Shown here in pieces: positions 9,334 through 17,063 of a DNA stretch of 40,433 nt. Each line of letters opens with the position of its first letter. Within the stretch, counting starts at the first letter, position 1. Where the stretch lies: the NCBI GenBank assembly GCA_012520255.1, contig JAAYOQ010000026.1, positions 1 through 40,433 of the forward strand. The letters run 5' to 3'. The stretch is from Erysipelotrichia bacterium (GTDB taxonomy: Bacteria > Bacillota_I > Bacilli_A > Erysipelotrichales > Erysipelotrichaceae). Under the pieces are notes generated by a model that was not told where the DNA came from, did not search any database, and saw nothing but the letters and a program-made list of their open reading frames with translations. A program made the translations under genes and the position numbers.

Positions 9334-10065
9334 ATGTCTAGTATTAGGGATTTTATTTATTTAGAAACTGCATTCAGATGTGTTAACTGTAGTGGACGTT
9401 TAACAAAATATAAAGATGAATTAGGAAATATTTATTATGTTTGTGATGCCTGCAAAAGTAAATATTTTGCTACAAAAAAACCAAGGGGAAGATTTATCAT
9501 AGATATAGGCGTTATGATTGCTGTCTTATTGTTTTTCATGTCAAATTATACGGATGAATATCCACTAGCTGATTATATAGTGGCTTGGTTTATCTTGATG
9601 GGGATTGCAGTTCTGCTTATGATTATTGCTACCATTATCAGTCATTACGTATTTGATGAGATTAACTTAATTGAAGATACCGATAACAAGGAAAAAGGCA
9701 AATTTACCGGTTCGTTAGCTGATTTTTTGTTGAGAAGAAATCAAACATTATGTCCGATTTGTTATGCTAGAAAAGCTTTAGTCAGTAAAAAGGGCAAGGA
9801 TGGTGGTGTATATTATCACTGTTTATCATGTAATAAATTATTTGTAGAAAGTAAGAATTACAATATATTTTCCATCAGTTTTTTAGCGATAATAGGGATA
9901 ATTTTATTTGGACTCAGTCATTTTATTAAAAGTTTCTGGTTAATTATAATCTTTACGACGGTTTTCTTTTTATACTATGTGGTAATCTGGCTGCTTTATA
10001 AATATAAAGACTTTGATTTTTATCGTCAAATGTCTGCAGCGGAAAGAAATAGGAAAGTATTATAA
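9334..10065 (+). CDS. Membrane protein with two zinc-ribbon/two-helix repeats, function unknown
   Basis: A 243-residue protein that I do not recognise. It appears built from an internal duplication. Unit one has C16-x2-C19 and C37-x2-C40, then hydrophobic segments at about 53-69 and 81-105. Unit two has C140-x2-C143 and C163-x2-C166, then hydrophobic segments at about 178-197 and 201-223. Each half reads CxxC, G.(I/V)YY, CxxC, like a small zinc ribbon of the kind that opens many membrane or envelope proteins. Both ribbons should lie on the same membrane side if both pairs of helices form hairpins. A GAGAGG ribosome site precedes the ATG. It is a single-gene unit with its own promoter and terminator. 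Confidence 0.75.
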   Translation: MSSIRDFIYLETAFRCVNCSGRLTKYKDELGNIYYVCDACKSKYFATKKPRGRFIIDIGVMIAVLLFFMSNYTDEYPLADYIVAWFILMGIAVLLMIIATIISHYVFDEINLIEDTDNKEKGKFTGSLADFLLRRNQTLCPICYARKALVSKKGKDGGVYYHCLSCNKLFVESKNYNIFSISFLAIIGIILFGLSHFIKSFWLIIIFTTVFFLYYVVIWLLYKYKDFDFYRQMSAAERNRKVL

Positions 10066-10071
10066 AACAGA

Positions 10072-10096
10072 CAGTCCATAATTATGGATTGTTTTT
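10072..10096 (+). terminator. Terminator after the zinc-ribbon gene
   Basis: CAGTCCAT-AATT-ATGGATTG stem with one G-T pair, followed by TTTTT. Confidence 0.7.
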
Positions 10097-10169
10097 AATT
10101 GACGGCATTTTAGATACTGGTATAAAATAAGGTAAAGGAAAATGAAAAATAAGACAGAAGGTGAAATTT

Positions 10170-11468
10170 ATGAAAAAGTTTTTTATTTTTATTTTTTCAA
10201 TGTTGCTGCTGATTGGTTGTTTTGGTTGCCAGTCAGATGAGAAAAAAGCTCAAAAATATTTTGAAAATGGTGATTATTACAATGCTTATATCCTTTATAA
10301 CAAATTAGAAAACAAAGAAAAAAGTGATGAAGTTGTTTTAAATTGGCTTAAAGAATCAATCAATTCTGATAATGAAAATATAGATGAAAATTTTAAAGAA
10401 ATCATTATTCATTCAGAGGAAGTATATGATCAAATATTTGAAATAATTTTAGCTAATATGGAATTCACTTGCCTTGATGAAAAAGTTGATTATTATGCCC
10501 AGCTGCTAAACTGTTTTTCTGATAAAACTTTGAAACAAGAAGAAAAGAAATTAAAAGACGCTTTAAATGCTGAAAATGTAAGCGATATTATCCTGGCTGG
10601 TGCAACATCAGAGGACTTTGAAAAAAGAGTTATTGATGATGATTATTTTCTGGTAGATCATATATATACTTTCAATAAATATGATCCAATTCCAAAGGAC
10701 AGTTATGAACCATTGTTTAACAAAACGATGACAGGACATGGTTGGGTTACTTTAGAAAAATATGGCATCATGTTACATGCTTATACTGATTTTTATTATC
10801 CTGATGAAGTAATAGATCAATATTTCTATTTCGGCAATACCCTTGATTATCAATTATTAAATGACGGATACCTGGGTGATAAGTTTGGCTTTATATATCT
10901 AAAAGATAAATCCATTTATCAAATGTCTTTTGATGGCATTTCAAATCTAGTCTATAAGTTTGGCCAGGAAGTTAATGATATTGATAAAATTTATGGTCAT
11001 ATTGCTGAAAATAGCATCCTGTTTATTTGTTTAGTTGAAAATGATTATTACACTGTTTATAGAATCAATATGATTACCAATAATGCGGTTAAGCATGTTA
11101 CTGAAATATCTGCTGATAGTGTTGCTTATTTTACTTTACACAAACCGTTAAATTCAAATGTGTTGATTTATGATATTGTTAATCCGGAATTCGATAAAAA
11201 ATTAGATTATTTATTTGAAAATAGAGAACAGGCTTATTCAATGTTTGAAAAGCATGGTTATAAAGTAAACGAGGAATTCAAAAAGACAATTGATGATTTA
11301 TTGGATGAATATTACTATCAGAAGCTGTATGATGGAGCATTGATAGAAGTTGTTGAAAAAGAATATGATATAAAGTATTTAAGACAATATACTTATCTGA
11401 TAAGAGAAAATGAACTGACATATAAAGAAATCAATATGCCTAAACCAGATATGGGTAATCCAAAATAA
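10170..11468 (+). CDS. Putative lipoprotein with a TPR-like N-terminal segment
   Basis: A 432-residue exported protein. The signal peptide MKKFFIFIFSMLLLIGC has a lipobox L14-I-G-C17, so the mature protein should be lipid-anchored on the outer face of the membrane. Residues about 28-55 (KKAQKYFENGDYYNAYILYN) look like one tetratricopeptide helix pair. The remainder, rich in Y, D and F, has repeated beta-type lines (LKDKSIYQMSFDGISN) that I cannot assign. Translation could begin at a GTG at 10161, but AAGGTG sits 6 bases before the ATG at 10170 and the signal peptide is cleaner from there. It is followed directly by a terminator. Confidence 0.75.
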   Translation: MKKFFIFIFSMLLLIGCFGCQSDEKKAQKYFENGDYYNAYILYNKLENKEKSDEVVLNWLKESINSDNENIDENFKEIIIHSEEVYDQIFEIILANMEFTCLDEKVDYYAQLLNCFSDKTLKQEEKKLKDALNAENVSDIILAGATSEDFEKRVIDDDYFLVDHIYTFNKYDPIPKDSYEPLFNKTMTGHGWVTLEKYGIMLHAYTDFYYPDEVIDQYFYFGNTLDYQLLNDGYLGDKFGFIYLKDKSIYQMSFDGISNLVYKFGQEVNDIDKIYGHIAENSILFICLVENDYYTVYRINMITNNAVKHVTEISADSVAYFTLHKPLNSNVLIYDIVNPEFDKKLDYLFENREQAYSMFEKHGYKVNEEFKKTIDDLLDEYYYQKLYDGALIEVVEKEYDIKYLRQYTYLIRENELTYKEINMPKPDMGNPK

Positions 11469-11481
11469 AAATAGTTACTTT

Positions 11482-11526
11482 AAACGCACTTAAAAATGTA
11501 GTAATATGAAAAAAGTGCGTTTTTTT
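11482..11526 (+). terminator. Terminator after the lipoprotein gene
   Basis: AAACGCACTT/AAGTGCGTTT ten-base stem with a long AT-rich loop, then six T. From here to 11689 there is no gene. TATAAT at 11540-11545 and TTGATA-N18-TTAAAT at 11619-11648 are candidate promoters for the PTS operon, neither convincing. Confidence 0.8.
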
Positions 11527-11689
11527 ATTGGTTTTAGTTTATAATAAAATTAGTTAGTGATCATAAAAGATATTGAATAATAAAAAGACTCTTTAACTGC
11601 TTTTATTTAAATAAATTATTGATAATAAACTAATAAAATAAGTTAAATTTTTTAAATAAGCAATCATATACTTATCAAGGAGAATACGG

Positions 11690-12145
11690 ATGTTTAAAAA
11701 GAAGATAGCTTTATTTAATCAAAGTGTTAAAAACAAAGAAGAAGCATTGGCATTGCTGGCAAATGAATTTATTAAAGCTGGTGTTGTTGAAGATAATTTT
11801 TTAGAAGGAATTTTACAAAGAGAAGAAGCTTTTCCTACGGGTTTAGAGTTAAACAAGATGGGAGTTGCTATACCACATACAGATTCGGAATATGTAAAGG
11901 AGAATCAGTTAGGATTTATGACTTTAGATAAACCGGTAATCTTTAAATTTATGGGAGATGCAAGTCAGGATATTGAAGTTTCAATTATTTTTATGCTGGC
12001 TTTAAAAGAGGCTGAAAGCCAGATAGAAATGCTTTCAAAACTTATGGATTTATTTATGTTTGATGAGGTGATGGAGGCTTTAAAAACAGTTGATAATTAC
12101 GATGGATTTGATGAAATTATTAATAAGTCTGGATTATTAGACTAA
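11690..12145 (+). CDS. PTS sugar transporter EIIA component (fructose/galactitol type)
   Basis: A 151-residue single-domain EIIA protein. It accepts phosphate from HPr and passes it to EIIB. The phosphorylated histidine is H63 in GVAIPHTDSEYV, and the surrounding EEAFPTGLEL...GVAIPH matches the PTS EIIA type 2 pattern. AAGGAG precedes the ATG. It opens a tightly spaced operon (12-base gap to the aldolase gene). No regulator gene lies next to it. The closest named relatives are GatA-like proteins; the sugar cannot be read from this subunit. Confidence 0.9.
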   Translation: MFKKKIALFNQSVKNKEEALALLANEFIKAGVVEDNFLEGILQREEAFPTGLELNKMGVAIPHTDSEYVKENQLGFMTLDKPVIFKFMGDASQDIEVSIIFMLALKEAESQIEMLSKLMDLFMFDEVMEALKTVDNYDGFDEIINKSGLLD

Positions 12146-12157
12146 AGGGGGAATAAA

Positions 12158-12988
12158 ATGTTAGTTACATCTAAAGAAATGTTGGAAAGAGCAAAAGTTG
12201 GTGGTTATGCTCTGGTTGCTCCTGATTATTATGATAATAATTCGTGCAGAGCTTTTGTTGAAGTGGCTGAAGAGTTGAATCAACCTTTAATACTTTCTTT
12301 TGCTTCTGAAGTACATGATGATATGCTTTCTTTAGAAGAGGCAGCATTGATAGGCAGATATTATGCTGAAACAGCTAAAGTTGATATTGCTTTACATTTA
12401 GATCATGGAACAAAATTTGAAACGATTAAAAAAGCCATTGCTTATGGTTTTACTTCAGTTATGATTGATGCCAGCAGTTGTGATTTTGAAGAAAATGTCA
12501 GAAGAACAAAAGAAGTAGTTGATTATGCGCATGCTAGAGGAGTTGTAGTTGAAGCTGAAATTGGACATGTAGGCAGTGGTGAAAGGTATTCTACAGACCA
12601 GGATGATTCAATTTATACAGAAGTTGAGGCTGCTAAAAAGTTTGTTGAATTGACAGGAGTTGATTCATTGGCAATTTCAATTGGAACAGCACATGGTCAC
12701 TATAAAGGAACTCCAGTAATTAATTTTGAAAGATTAAATGAAATAAGAAATGCCTTAGATATTCCATTGGTATTGCATGGTGGTTCATCAAGTGGAGATG
12801 AAAATCTTAGAAGATGTGCTACTGAAGGTATCAGCAAAATAAATGTTTTTACTGATTTTGTGACAGCAGCATTTGAATCAGTAAAAAAAGGAAATCCAAA
12901 AGACTGGTTTGAATTATTAAAGATGTCAGATGAAGGAATTAAAGATGTTTTGAGGCATTATTTTAAAGTTTTCAACTGCATAGAATAA
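12158..12988 (+). CDS. Class II ketose-phosphate aldolase, divergent
   Basis: A 276-residue TIM-barrel enzyme of the zinc-dependent class II fructose/tagatose-bisphosphate aldolase family, which cleaves ketose phosphates into dihydroxyacetone phosphate and an aldehyde. Visible sites are the catalytic aspartate and zinc histidine in LHLDHG (D82, H83), EAEIGHVGSGER, the zinc histidine in IGTAHGHYKG, LHGGSSSG, and the phosphate-binding INVFTDF. The usual N-terminal PAFN motif reads APDYYDNN (about 21-28), so this is not a standard FbaA or GatY. It lies between EIIA and a dedicated triosephosphate isomerase, which suggests its product is dihydroxyacetone phosphate. A ketose-1-phosphate substrate is my inference. 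Confidence 0.88.
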   Translation: MLVTSKEMLERAKVGGYALVAPDYYDNNSCRAFVEVAEELNQPLILSFASEVHDDMLSLEEAALIGRYYAETAKVDIALHLDHGTKFETIKKAIAYGFTSVMIDASSCDFEENVRRTKEVVDYAHARGVVVEAEIGHVGSGERYSTDQDDSIYTEVEAAKKFVELTGVDSLAISIGTAHGHYKGTPVINFERLNEIRNALDIPLVLHGGSSSGDENLRRCATEGISKINVFTDFVTAAFESVKKGNPKDWFELLKMSDEGIKDVLRHYFKVFNCIE

Positions 12989-12999
12989 GAGGTGATGTT

Positions 13000-13698
13000 G
13001 TGAAAAGAGAATTAAGAAGTCCTTTCTTTGTGTTAAATCCTAAATGTTACTTATGGGGAGAAAAAGCCTATAAATTAGGTGCTGTTGCTGAAGAGCTGGC
13101 AATAAAATATGATTTAGATATTGTCTACACTGGTTCTCTGGTTGATTTGGCAAAATTTGCTGAAGATTTTCCACATTTAATAATTTGTGCTCAAAATATG
13201 GAAGCCTTAAGACCTGGAAAAGGAATGGGACATATTTTGCCGGAAGCATTAAAGGATGCAGGAGTGCAGGCGGTTTTTTTAAATCATGCTGAAAATCCAA
13301 AAACAGTTTCAGATTTGACTGAAACTATCGCCAGAGCTAAAGAATTAGATATTTTAACAATTGTATGTGCCGATGATGTTGCAGATGCTAAAGCTATTGC
13401 TCAACTTGAGCCGGATGTTATGGTTTGTGAACTAAAAAGTTTAATTGGAACTGGCAAAACAGCTGATCTGGATTATATGAAAGCTACTAATCAAGCAGTT
13501 AAATCTGTTTCACCAAAGACAAAGACATTACAGGCAGCAGGAATTTCCAGTGGTGCAGATGTTTATAAAGCTATCGCATCAGGAGCTGATGGAACCGGGG
13601 GAACTAGTGGAATTGTTGCTGCAGAAGATCCAGAAGCAATACTAAGGGAAATGATTGCCGCTCTAGATAAAGCCAGAACAGATTTTTATAAAAAGTAA
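13000..13698 (+). CDS. Triosephosphate isomerase-like protein, short archaeal-type form
   Basis: A 232-residue TIM-barrel protein. Catalytic residues of triosephosphate isomerase can be placed: N13 and K15 in VLNPKCY, H96 and E98 in FLNHAENP, and the base E144 in VCELKSLIGTGK; GGTSGIV near 200-205 is the phosphate loop. Its length and motif spelling (NHxE, E..LIGTG, AAGISSG) resemble archaeal enzymes rather than the bacterial 250-residue form with AYEPVWAIGTG. The NHSE serine is alanine (A97). The start is GTG with AAGAGGTGAT ahead. It probably converts the aldolase product or a related sugar phosphate; homologues in other operons act on erythrulose phosphate, so the true substrate is open. 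A housekeeping copy elsewhere is expected. Confidence 0.82.
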   Translation: MKRELRSPFFVLNPKCYLWGEKAYKLGAVAEELAIKYDLDIVYTGSLVDLAKFAEDFPHLIICAQNMEALRPGKGMGHILPEALKDAGVQAVFLNHAENPKTVSDLTETIARAKELDILTIVCADDVADAKAIAQLEPDVMVCELKSLIGTGKTADLDYMKATNQAVKSVSPKTKTLQAAGISSGADVYKAIASGADGTGGTSGIVAAEDPEAILREMIAALDKARTDFYKK

Positions 13699-13701
13699 AA
13701 A

Positions 13702-13730
13702 TTTCAATAAAAATGGAAATAGGATATAAT
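13702..13730 (+). promoter_or_regulatory. Possible internal promoter before the EIIB gene
   Basis: TTTCAA, 17 bases, TATAAT in the 53-base gap between the isomerase and EIIB genes. The -10 is exact and the -35 weak. It would allow EIIB and EIIC to be made apart from the enzymes. Confidence 0.45.
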
Positions 13731-13751
13731 TAAACAAAGGAGATATTTATT

Positions 13752-14039
13752 ATGAAAAGAATATTATTGTGTTGCGGAACTGGTGTGGCTACCAGCACTG
13801 TTGTCCGTAGAAGACTTGAAGAGGAATTGATCAGAAGAGGTCATAAAGGTAAATTTACTATCAGTCAATGTAAGGCGGTAGAAGTACCTAGCAAATCAAA
13901 AAACGCTGATTTATGTGTAAGTACGATTGCCAATTCATATACCTGCCATTGTCCTTTGGTTGTAGCTACTAATTTGATTGTCAATAGAAATACAGAAGAA
14001 ATCTATAATCAGATTGAAGAAGTATTATTCAGCGACTAA
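13752..14039 (+). CDS. PTS EIIB component, galactitol type
   Basis: A 95-residue protein with the P-loop-like phosphocysteine motif near the start: MKRILLCCGTGVATSTVV, C8 being the likely phosphorylated residue (CGTGVATS pattern of GatB/SgaB EIIB). It carries phosphate from EIIA H63 to the sugar bound by EIIC. A second cysteine pair (CHC, about residues 68-70) is unusual for so small a protein. AAAGGAGA precedes the ATG. It lies between the catabolic enzymes and the EIIC gene. Confidence 0.9.
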   Translation: MKRILLCCGTGVATSTVVRRRLEEELIRRGHKGKFTISQCKAVEVPSKSKNADLCVSTIANSYTCHCPLVVATNLIVNRNTEEIYNQIEEVLFSD

Positions 14040-14126
14040 TTTGATAGTTTTTAATTAATTGTTAGTTTTGTAACGACAAAGAATTAACATAAAAAATAAA
14101 TCTAAAAAAAGGAGGATATTAGGTTT

Positions 14127-15470
14127 ATGGAAACAATTTTAGAGTTTTTTGCTTATATTAATAAATGTGATTCATATATAATCATGCCATTCATTATTGC
14201 TTTTCTTGGCATTGTTATGGGAGCTGGTTTAGGTAAATCTATTCGTGGTGGGCTAACAGTTGCTGTTGGGATAATAGGATTAAATTTATCTACAGGACTG
14301 ATGGGATTTTTAGCTACTGCAGTAGGACAGATGTCTACCAACTTTGGTTTATCATTATCAACAGTGGATATCGGTTGGCCTGCAGCTGCAGCTATTGCAT
14401 TTGCTACGAAGGTAGGTGCGCTTATTATTCCAGTCTGTCTGGTAGTAAACATTTTAATGATACTTACAAAAACTACCCAAACGGTTAATATTGATATTTG
14501 GAACTTTTGGCATTTTGCATTTACAGGTTCATTAGTTGCTGCTATGACTGACAATCTATGGTTAGGTCTTATTGCTGCTGTATGTAACGAAGTAATTGTA
14601 CTTGTGTTAGGAGATATCACCGCTCCAGCATTAGAAACAACATTAAATATGCCTGGTGTGTCATTGCCACATGGTTTTAGTGCTGCTTTTGCTCCAATTG
14701 CTCTATTAACTAACTGGATAATTGAAAAGATTCCAGGTTTAAGAGATATTGATTTCTCACTTGAAGGTTTGCAAGATAAAATAGGTGTTTTTGGAGAACC
14801 AATTATTGTTGGATTTTTCTTAGGGTTAGTTATTGGAGTAGCTGCTGGGCAAGACTTTAGTAATGCTATGGCGACTGCAGTTAACCTAGCCGCTACAATG
14901 GTATTAATTCCAAAGATGGCTGCACTATTAATGGAAGGTTTAATGCCTATTTCTGATGCTGCAAGTGCTTTTATTGATAAACATTTCTCAGGAAAAGGAC
15001 AAATGTATATTGGTCTTGACTCTGCTATTGGTGTAGGACATCCAATGACCATTACATTAGGATTAATTTTAGTTCCGGTAGCATTATTATTGGCTGTTAT
15101 ACTTCCTGGAAATACAGTATTGCCTGCTGTAGACTTGGCAGTTTTACCATTTATGTTTGTTTTAATTTTACCTATTTGTAAAGGCAATGGATTTAGAAGT
15201 TTATTGACAGGTTTGATTTGTTTGACAGCTGGTTTATATATAGCAACTTATCTGGCAGGTCCTACAACTGCAGTTGCACTTGCTAATAACTTCAATATGG
15301 GAGGAGCTACTTCAATTTCATCAATCTGTGATGGTGCGAATCCGTTAACTGCATTAATATATACTATTGGTATGCTACCAACTGGTGTAGCATATGGAAC
15401 ATTAATTGCAATTTCAATTGTATTTGCTATATATAACGGAATTAGAATCAGAAAAATTGATAAAGCTTAA
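14127..15470 (+). CDS. PTS EIIC component, galactitol (GatC) type permease
   Basis: A 447-residue integral membrane protein with about ten or eleven hydrophobic helices, close to the GatC length of about 450. Family features include the GLGKSIRGGLTVAVGIIGLN stretch near residues 35-55, a hydrophilic central segment (IPGLRDIDFSLEGLQDKIGVFGEP), and the conserved GLDSAIGVGHPMTIT near 296-310. It binds the sugar, moves it across the membrane and hands it over for phosphorylation by EIIB. Galactitol-family EIIC proteins transport various polyols and ketoses, so the sugar is not fixed. AGGAGG precedes the ATG with a rather long 12-base gap. It ends the operon; a terminator follows. Confidence 0.92.
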   Translation: METILEFFAYINKCDSYIIMPFIIAFLGIVMGAGLGKSIRGGLTVAVGIIGLNLSTGLMGFLATAVGQMSTNFGLSLSTVDIGWPAAAAIAFATKVGALIIPVCLVVNILMILTKTTQTVNIDIWNFWHFAFTGSLVAAMTDNLWLGLIAAVCNEVIVLVLGDITAPALETTLNMPGVSLPHGFSAAFAPIALLTNWIIEKIPGLRDIDFSLEGLQDKIGVFGEPIIVGFFLGLVIGVAAGQDFSNAMATAVNLAATMVLIPKMAALLMEGLMPISDAASAFIDKHFSGKGQMYIGLDSAIGVGHPMTITLGLILVPVALLLAVILPGNTVLPAVDLAVLPFMFVLILPICKGNGFRSLLTGLICLTAGLYIATYLAGPTTAVALANNFNMGGATSISSICDGANPLTALIYTIGMLPTGVAYGTLIAISIVFAIYNGIRIRKIDKA

Positions 15471-15489
15471 TTTTAAATGATTAAAATGC

Positions 15490-15516
15490 AGGGGCTTTTG
15501 ATAGCTCCTTTCTTTT
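15490..15516 (+). terminator. Terminator after the EIIC gene
   Basis: AGGGGCT/AGCTCCT stem (one G-T pair), six-base loop, then TTCTTTT. It lies 16 bases before the next start codon, so some read-through may feed that gene. Confidence 0.55.
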
Positions 15517-15532
15517 CTTGAGGAGAAAATCA

Positions 15533-16027
15533 ATGAAGAAATATGTTTATAAAAAAGACCGATTTTTTGTAAGAGTTACTTTAGTCGGTATTATTTGTAT
15601 TGTTATGGGTATATACAATATCTATCTATTTATAAAAGGTGAAAACATTTTGAGTTTAGTTATTATATTGGTTTGCGCTTATCAGGTAATGAATACATTT
15701 TTTTCATTGTCAAATCCTGAAGAAGTACATATTGATAAACATCGTATTACCTTTAAAGCTTACAGAAAAGTACATACTTATGATTTCAAACAAATTTATG
15801 ATTTTAGAGTCAAAGAATTTCCGCAGACAAAAAAGGTATATGTTAGAATCAATAAAAATCAAAACAACATACTAAAAGGAAGATATTGGGTGTTCTGTTT
15901 ATATTTTAATGATGCTGATGAACTGTTTAATTGGTTTTTAGATAAAGAATATCAAATGCATCCTGATACAGTTAAAGCAAAAACTAGAATAAGAATGGAA
16001 TCATCTTCTGAAGATAAAAAAAGATAA
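15533..16027 (+). CDS. Small two-helix membrane protein, function unknown
   Basis: A 164-residue protein without a family I can name. Two hydrophobic segments (about 12-31 and 40-58, VTLVGIICIVMGIYNIYLF and LSLVIILVCAYQV) form a probable hairpin. A soluble domain of beta-strand character follows (EEVHIDKHRITFKAYRKVHT, VYVRINKN, YWVFCLYF), resembling the PH-like domains that follow a membrane hairpin in many Bacillota proteins. The tail is basic. GAGGAGAAAAT precedes the ATG at 15533; the frame opens at a TTG at 15518 but that codon lies ahead of the ribosome site. It sits between the PTS operon and yjbQ with no clear promoter of its own. Confidence 0.65.
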   Translation: MKKYVYKKDRFFVRVTLVGIICIVMGIYNIYLFIKGENILSLVIILVCAYQVMNTFFSLSNPEEVHIDKHRITFKAYRKVHTYDFKQIYDFRVKEFPQTKKVYVRINKNQNNILKGRYWVFCLYFNDADELFNWFLDKEYQMHPDTVKAKTRIRMESSSEDKKR

Positions 16028-16084
16028 AAGATAAAGAAATAGAGAACTAGTTTCTTTATTATTAAAATAAAGGGGGAAATTAAA

Positions 16085-16609
16085 ATGGCTGTTTATAAAG
16101 AAACGATTACTGGACTGGTTAGTAAGGGCATTAGTCCGACTTACTTTAACCTCACTGAAAAGGTAAAAGCAATTATTGAAAGAAGTGGGATACAAAATGG
16201 AATTGTTTGTGTAATTTCACCACATACTACATGCTCAGTATTTTTTGAAGAATATTGTCATGATTTAATGCCAAATGGAAAAGAATTTTTACAACAGGAC
16301 TTGGATAATGTATTAGAAAAAATTATTCCTGATCAGACTAAATGGGGACAATATTTCTATCCGGGAACACTGCATTTTGAAGATGTTGAAGCTTGGCCTG
16401 ACTATTTAAAATGGTTGCCATCAGGAACTAGAGAAGAATTATTTAATTGTGATGCTCATTTAAAGGCAACAATCTTAGGTAATAGTGCTACCTTTGAATT
16501 AGATGAAGGTGAATTAGGAGTAAGTAAGACCGGATATATCTATTTTGTTGATTTCGATAGGAATCGTTCTAGAACCAGAAAATGTAGAGTAGTAATTATT
16601 GGAGAATGA
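16085..16609 (+). CDS. YjbQ/UPF0047 family protein, divergent and long
   Basis: A 174-residue protein; typical YjbQ proteins have about 135-140. Family pattern: CVISPHTTCSVFFEE (about 39-53), matching HTSAGLxxxE, then CDAHLKATILGNSATFELDEGEL (compare AHxKxxLxG), and a C-terminal strand with FVDFDRNRSRTRKCRVVII matching the usual E.RGPR.R.V. The insertion around FYPGTLHFEDVEAWPDYLKW accounts for the extra length. Some members rescue thiamine phosphate synthase mutants, hence the database name 'secondary thiamine-phosphate synthase', but the natural role is unproven. It lies just after the PTS operon, with AGGGGGAAAT before the ATG, followed by a strong terminator. A role in sugar phosphate handling would be a guess. 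Confidence 0.8.
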   Translation: MAVYKETITGLVSKGISPTYFNLTEKVKAIIERSGIQNGIVCVISPHTTCSVFFEEYCHDLMPNGKEFLQQDLDNVLEKIIPDQTKWGQYFYPGTLHFEDVEAWPDYLKWLPSGTREELFNCDAHLKATILGNSATFELDEGELGVSKTGYIYFVDFDRNRSRTRKCRVVIIGE

Positions 16610-16614
16610 AACAT

Positions 16615-16656
16615 AAAAAACTGTAACAATTCATCTGTAAAAATGTTACAGTTTTT
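16615..16656 (+). terminator. Terminator after the yjbQ-like gene
   Basis: AAAACTGTAACA/TGTTACAGTTTT twelve-base stem followed by T-rich sequence. Confidence 0.8.
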
Positions 16657-16772
16657 ATTTTGTTTTTTGAATTATTTAACAAGAAATTTTACATAAAAAC
16701 GGAAGTAAAAAAGTAATATGAATAATTCAGATGATTCATCTTAAAAACAACGATAGGAGGAAGAATTTTAAG

Positions 16773-16967
16773 GTGATTATTGTTGTTAATATCAGTATTA
16801 TTAATGATTTCCTGCTATCAAGAAAATTGTTTTTATCTGAATAGAACAATTTACATCAATCAATATTAAATTATAAACAGTTAGCTAATACAGCATTTAA
16901 ATCAGCAATTTTAAAAGTGAAAGTTGAAATTGTAAAAAGTATAAACTCAAATAAATATTTGTTATAG
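16773..16967 (+). pseudogene. Possible broken small gene in a gene-poor stretch
   Basis: The 370 bases between the terminators at 16656 and 17029 hold no intact gene. A GTG at 16773, 12 bases after AGGAGG, opens 23 codons (IIVVNISIINDFLLSRKLF) to a TAG at 16842. The same frame then runs 40 more codons to a TAG at 16965. In DNA this rich in A and T such a run can arise by chance, so the call is weak. Confidence 0.2.
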
Positions 16968-17028
16968 ATATTTGATAGGGTCTGTATCTTTGTATTCTAG
17001 ATAAATCGAAGATAATCAAAACTAGAAA

Positions 17029-17063
17029 AAAATAGGTAGCCATTAATTTTGGTTATCTATTTT
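17029..17063. terminator. Bidirectional terminator at the end of the metallophosphoesterase gene
   Basis: Thirteen-base stem AAAATAGGTAGCC/GGTTATCTATTTT with two G-T pairs. T-rich flanks follow on both strands. The right arm contains the stop codon of the leftward gene. Confidence 0.7.

Noticed and set aside
10161-10170. GTG start for the lipoprotein at 10161
   Set aside because: The GTG is part of the AAGGTG ribosome site, and the ATG at 10170 gives a proper signal peptide.
11523-11689. Catabolite repression (cre) site before the PTS operon
   Set aside because: I looked for the WTGNAANCGNWNNCW pattern in this leader and saw no acceptable match.
14153-15187. A 344-codon open frame on the minus strand
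   Set aside because: It lies entirely inside the EIIC gene, is low in normal protein character (many K, N, P, I) and has no ribosome site. It is the shadow of a membrane protein gene.
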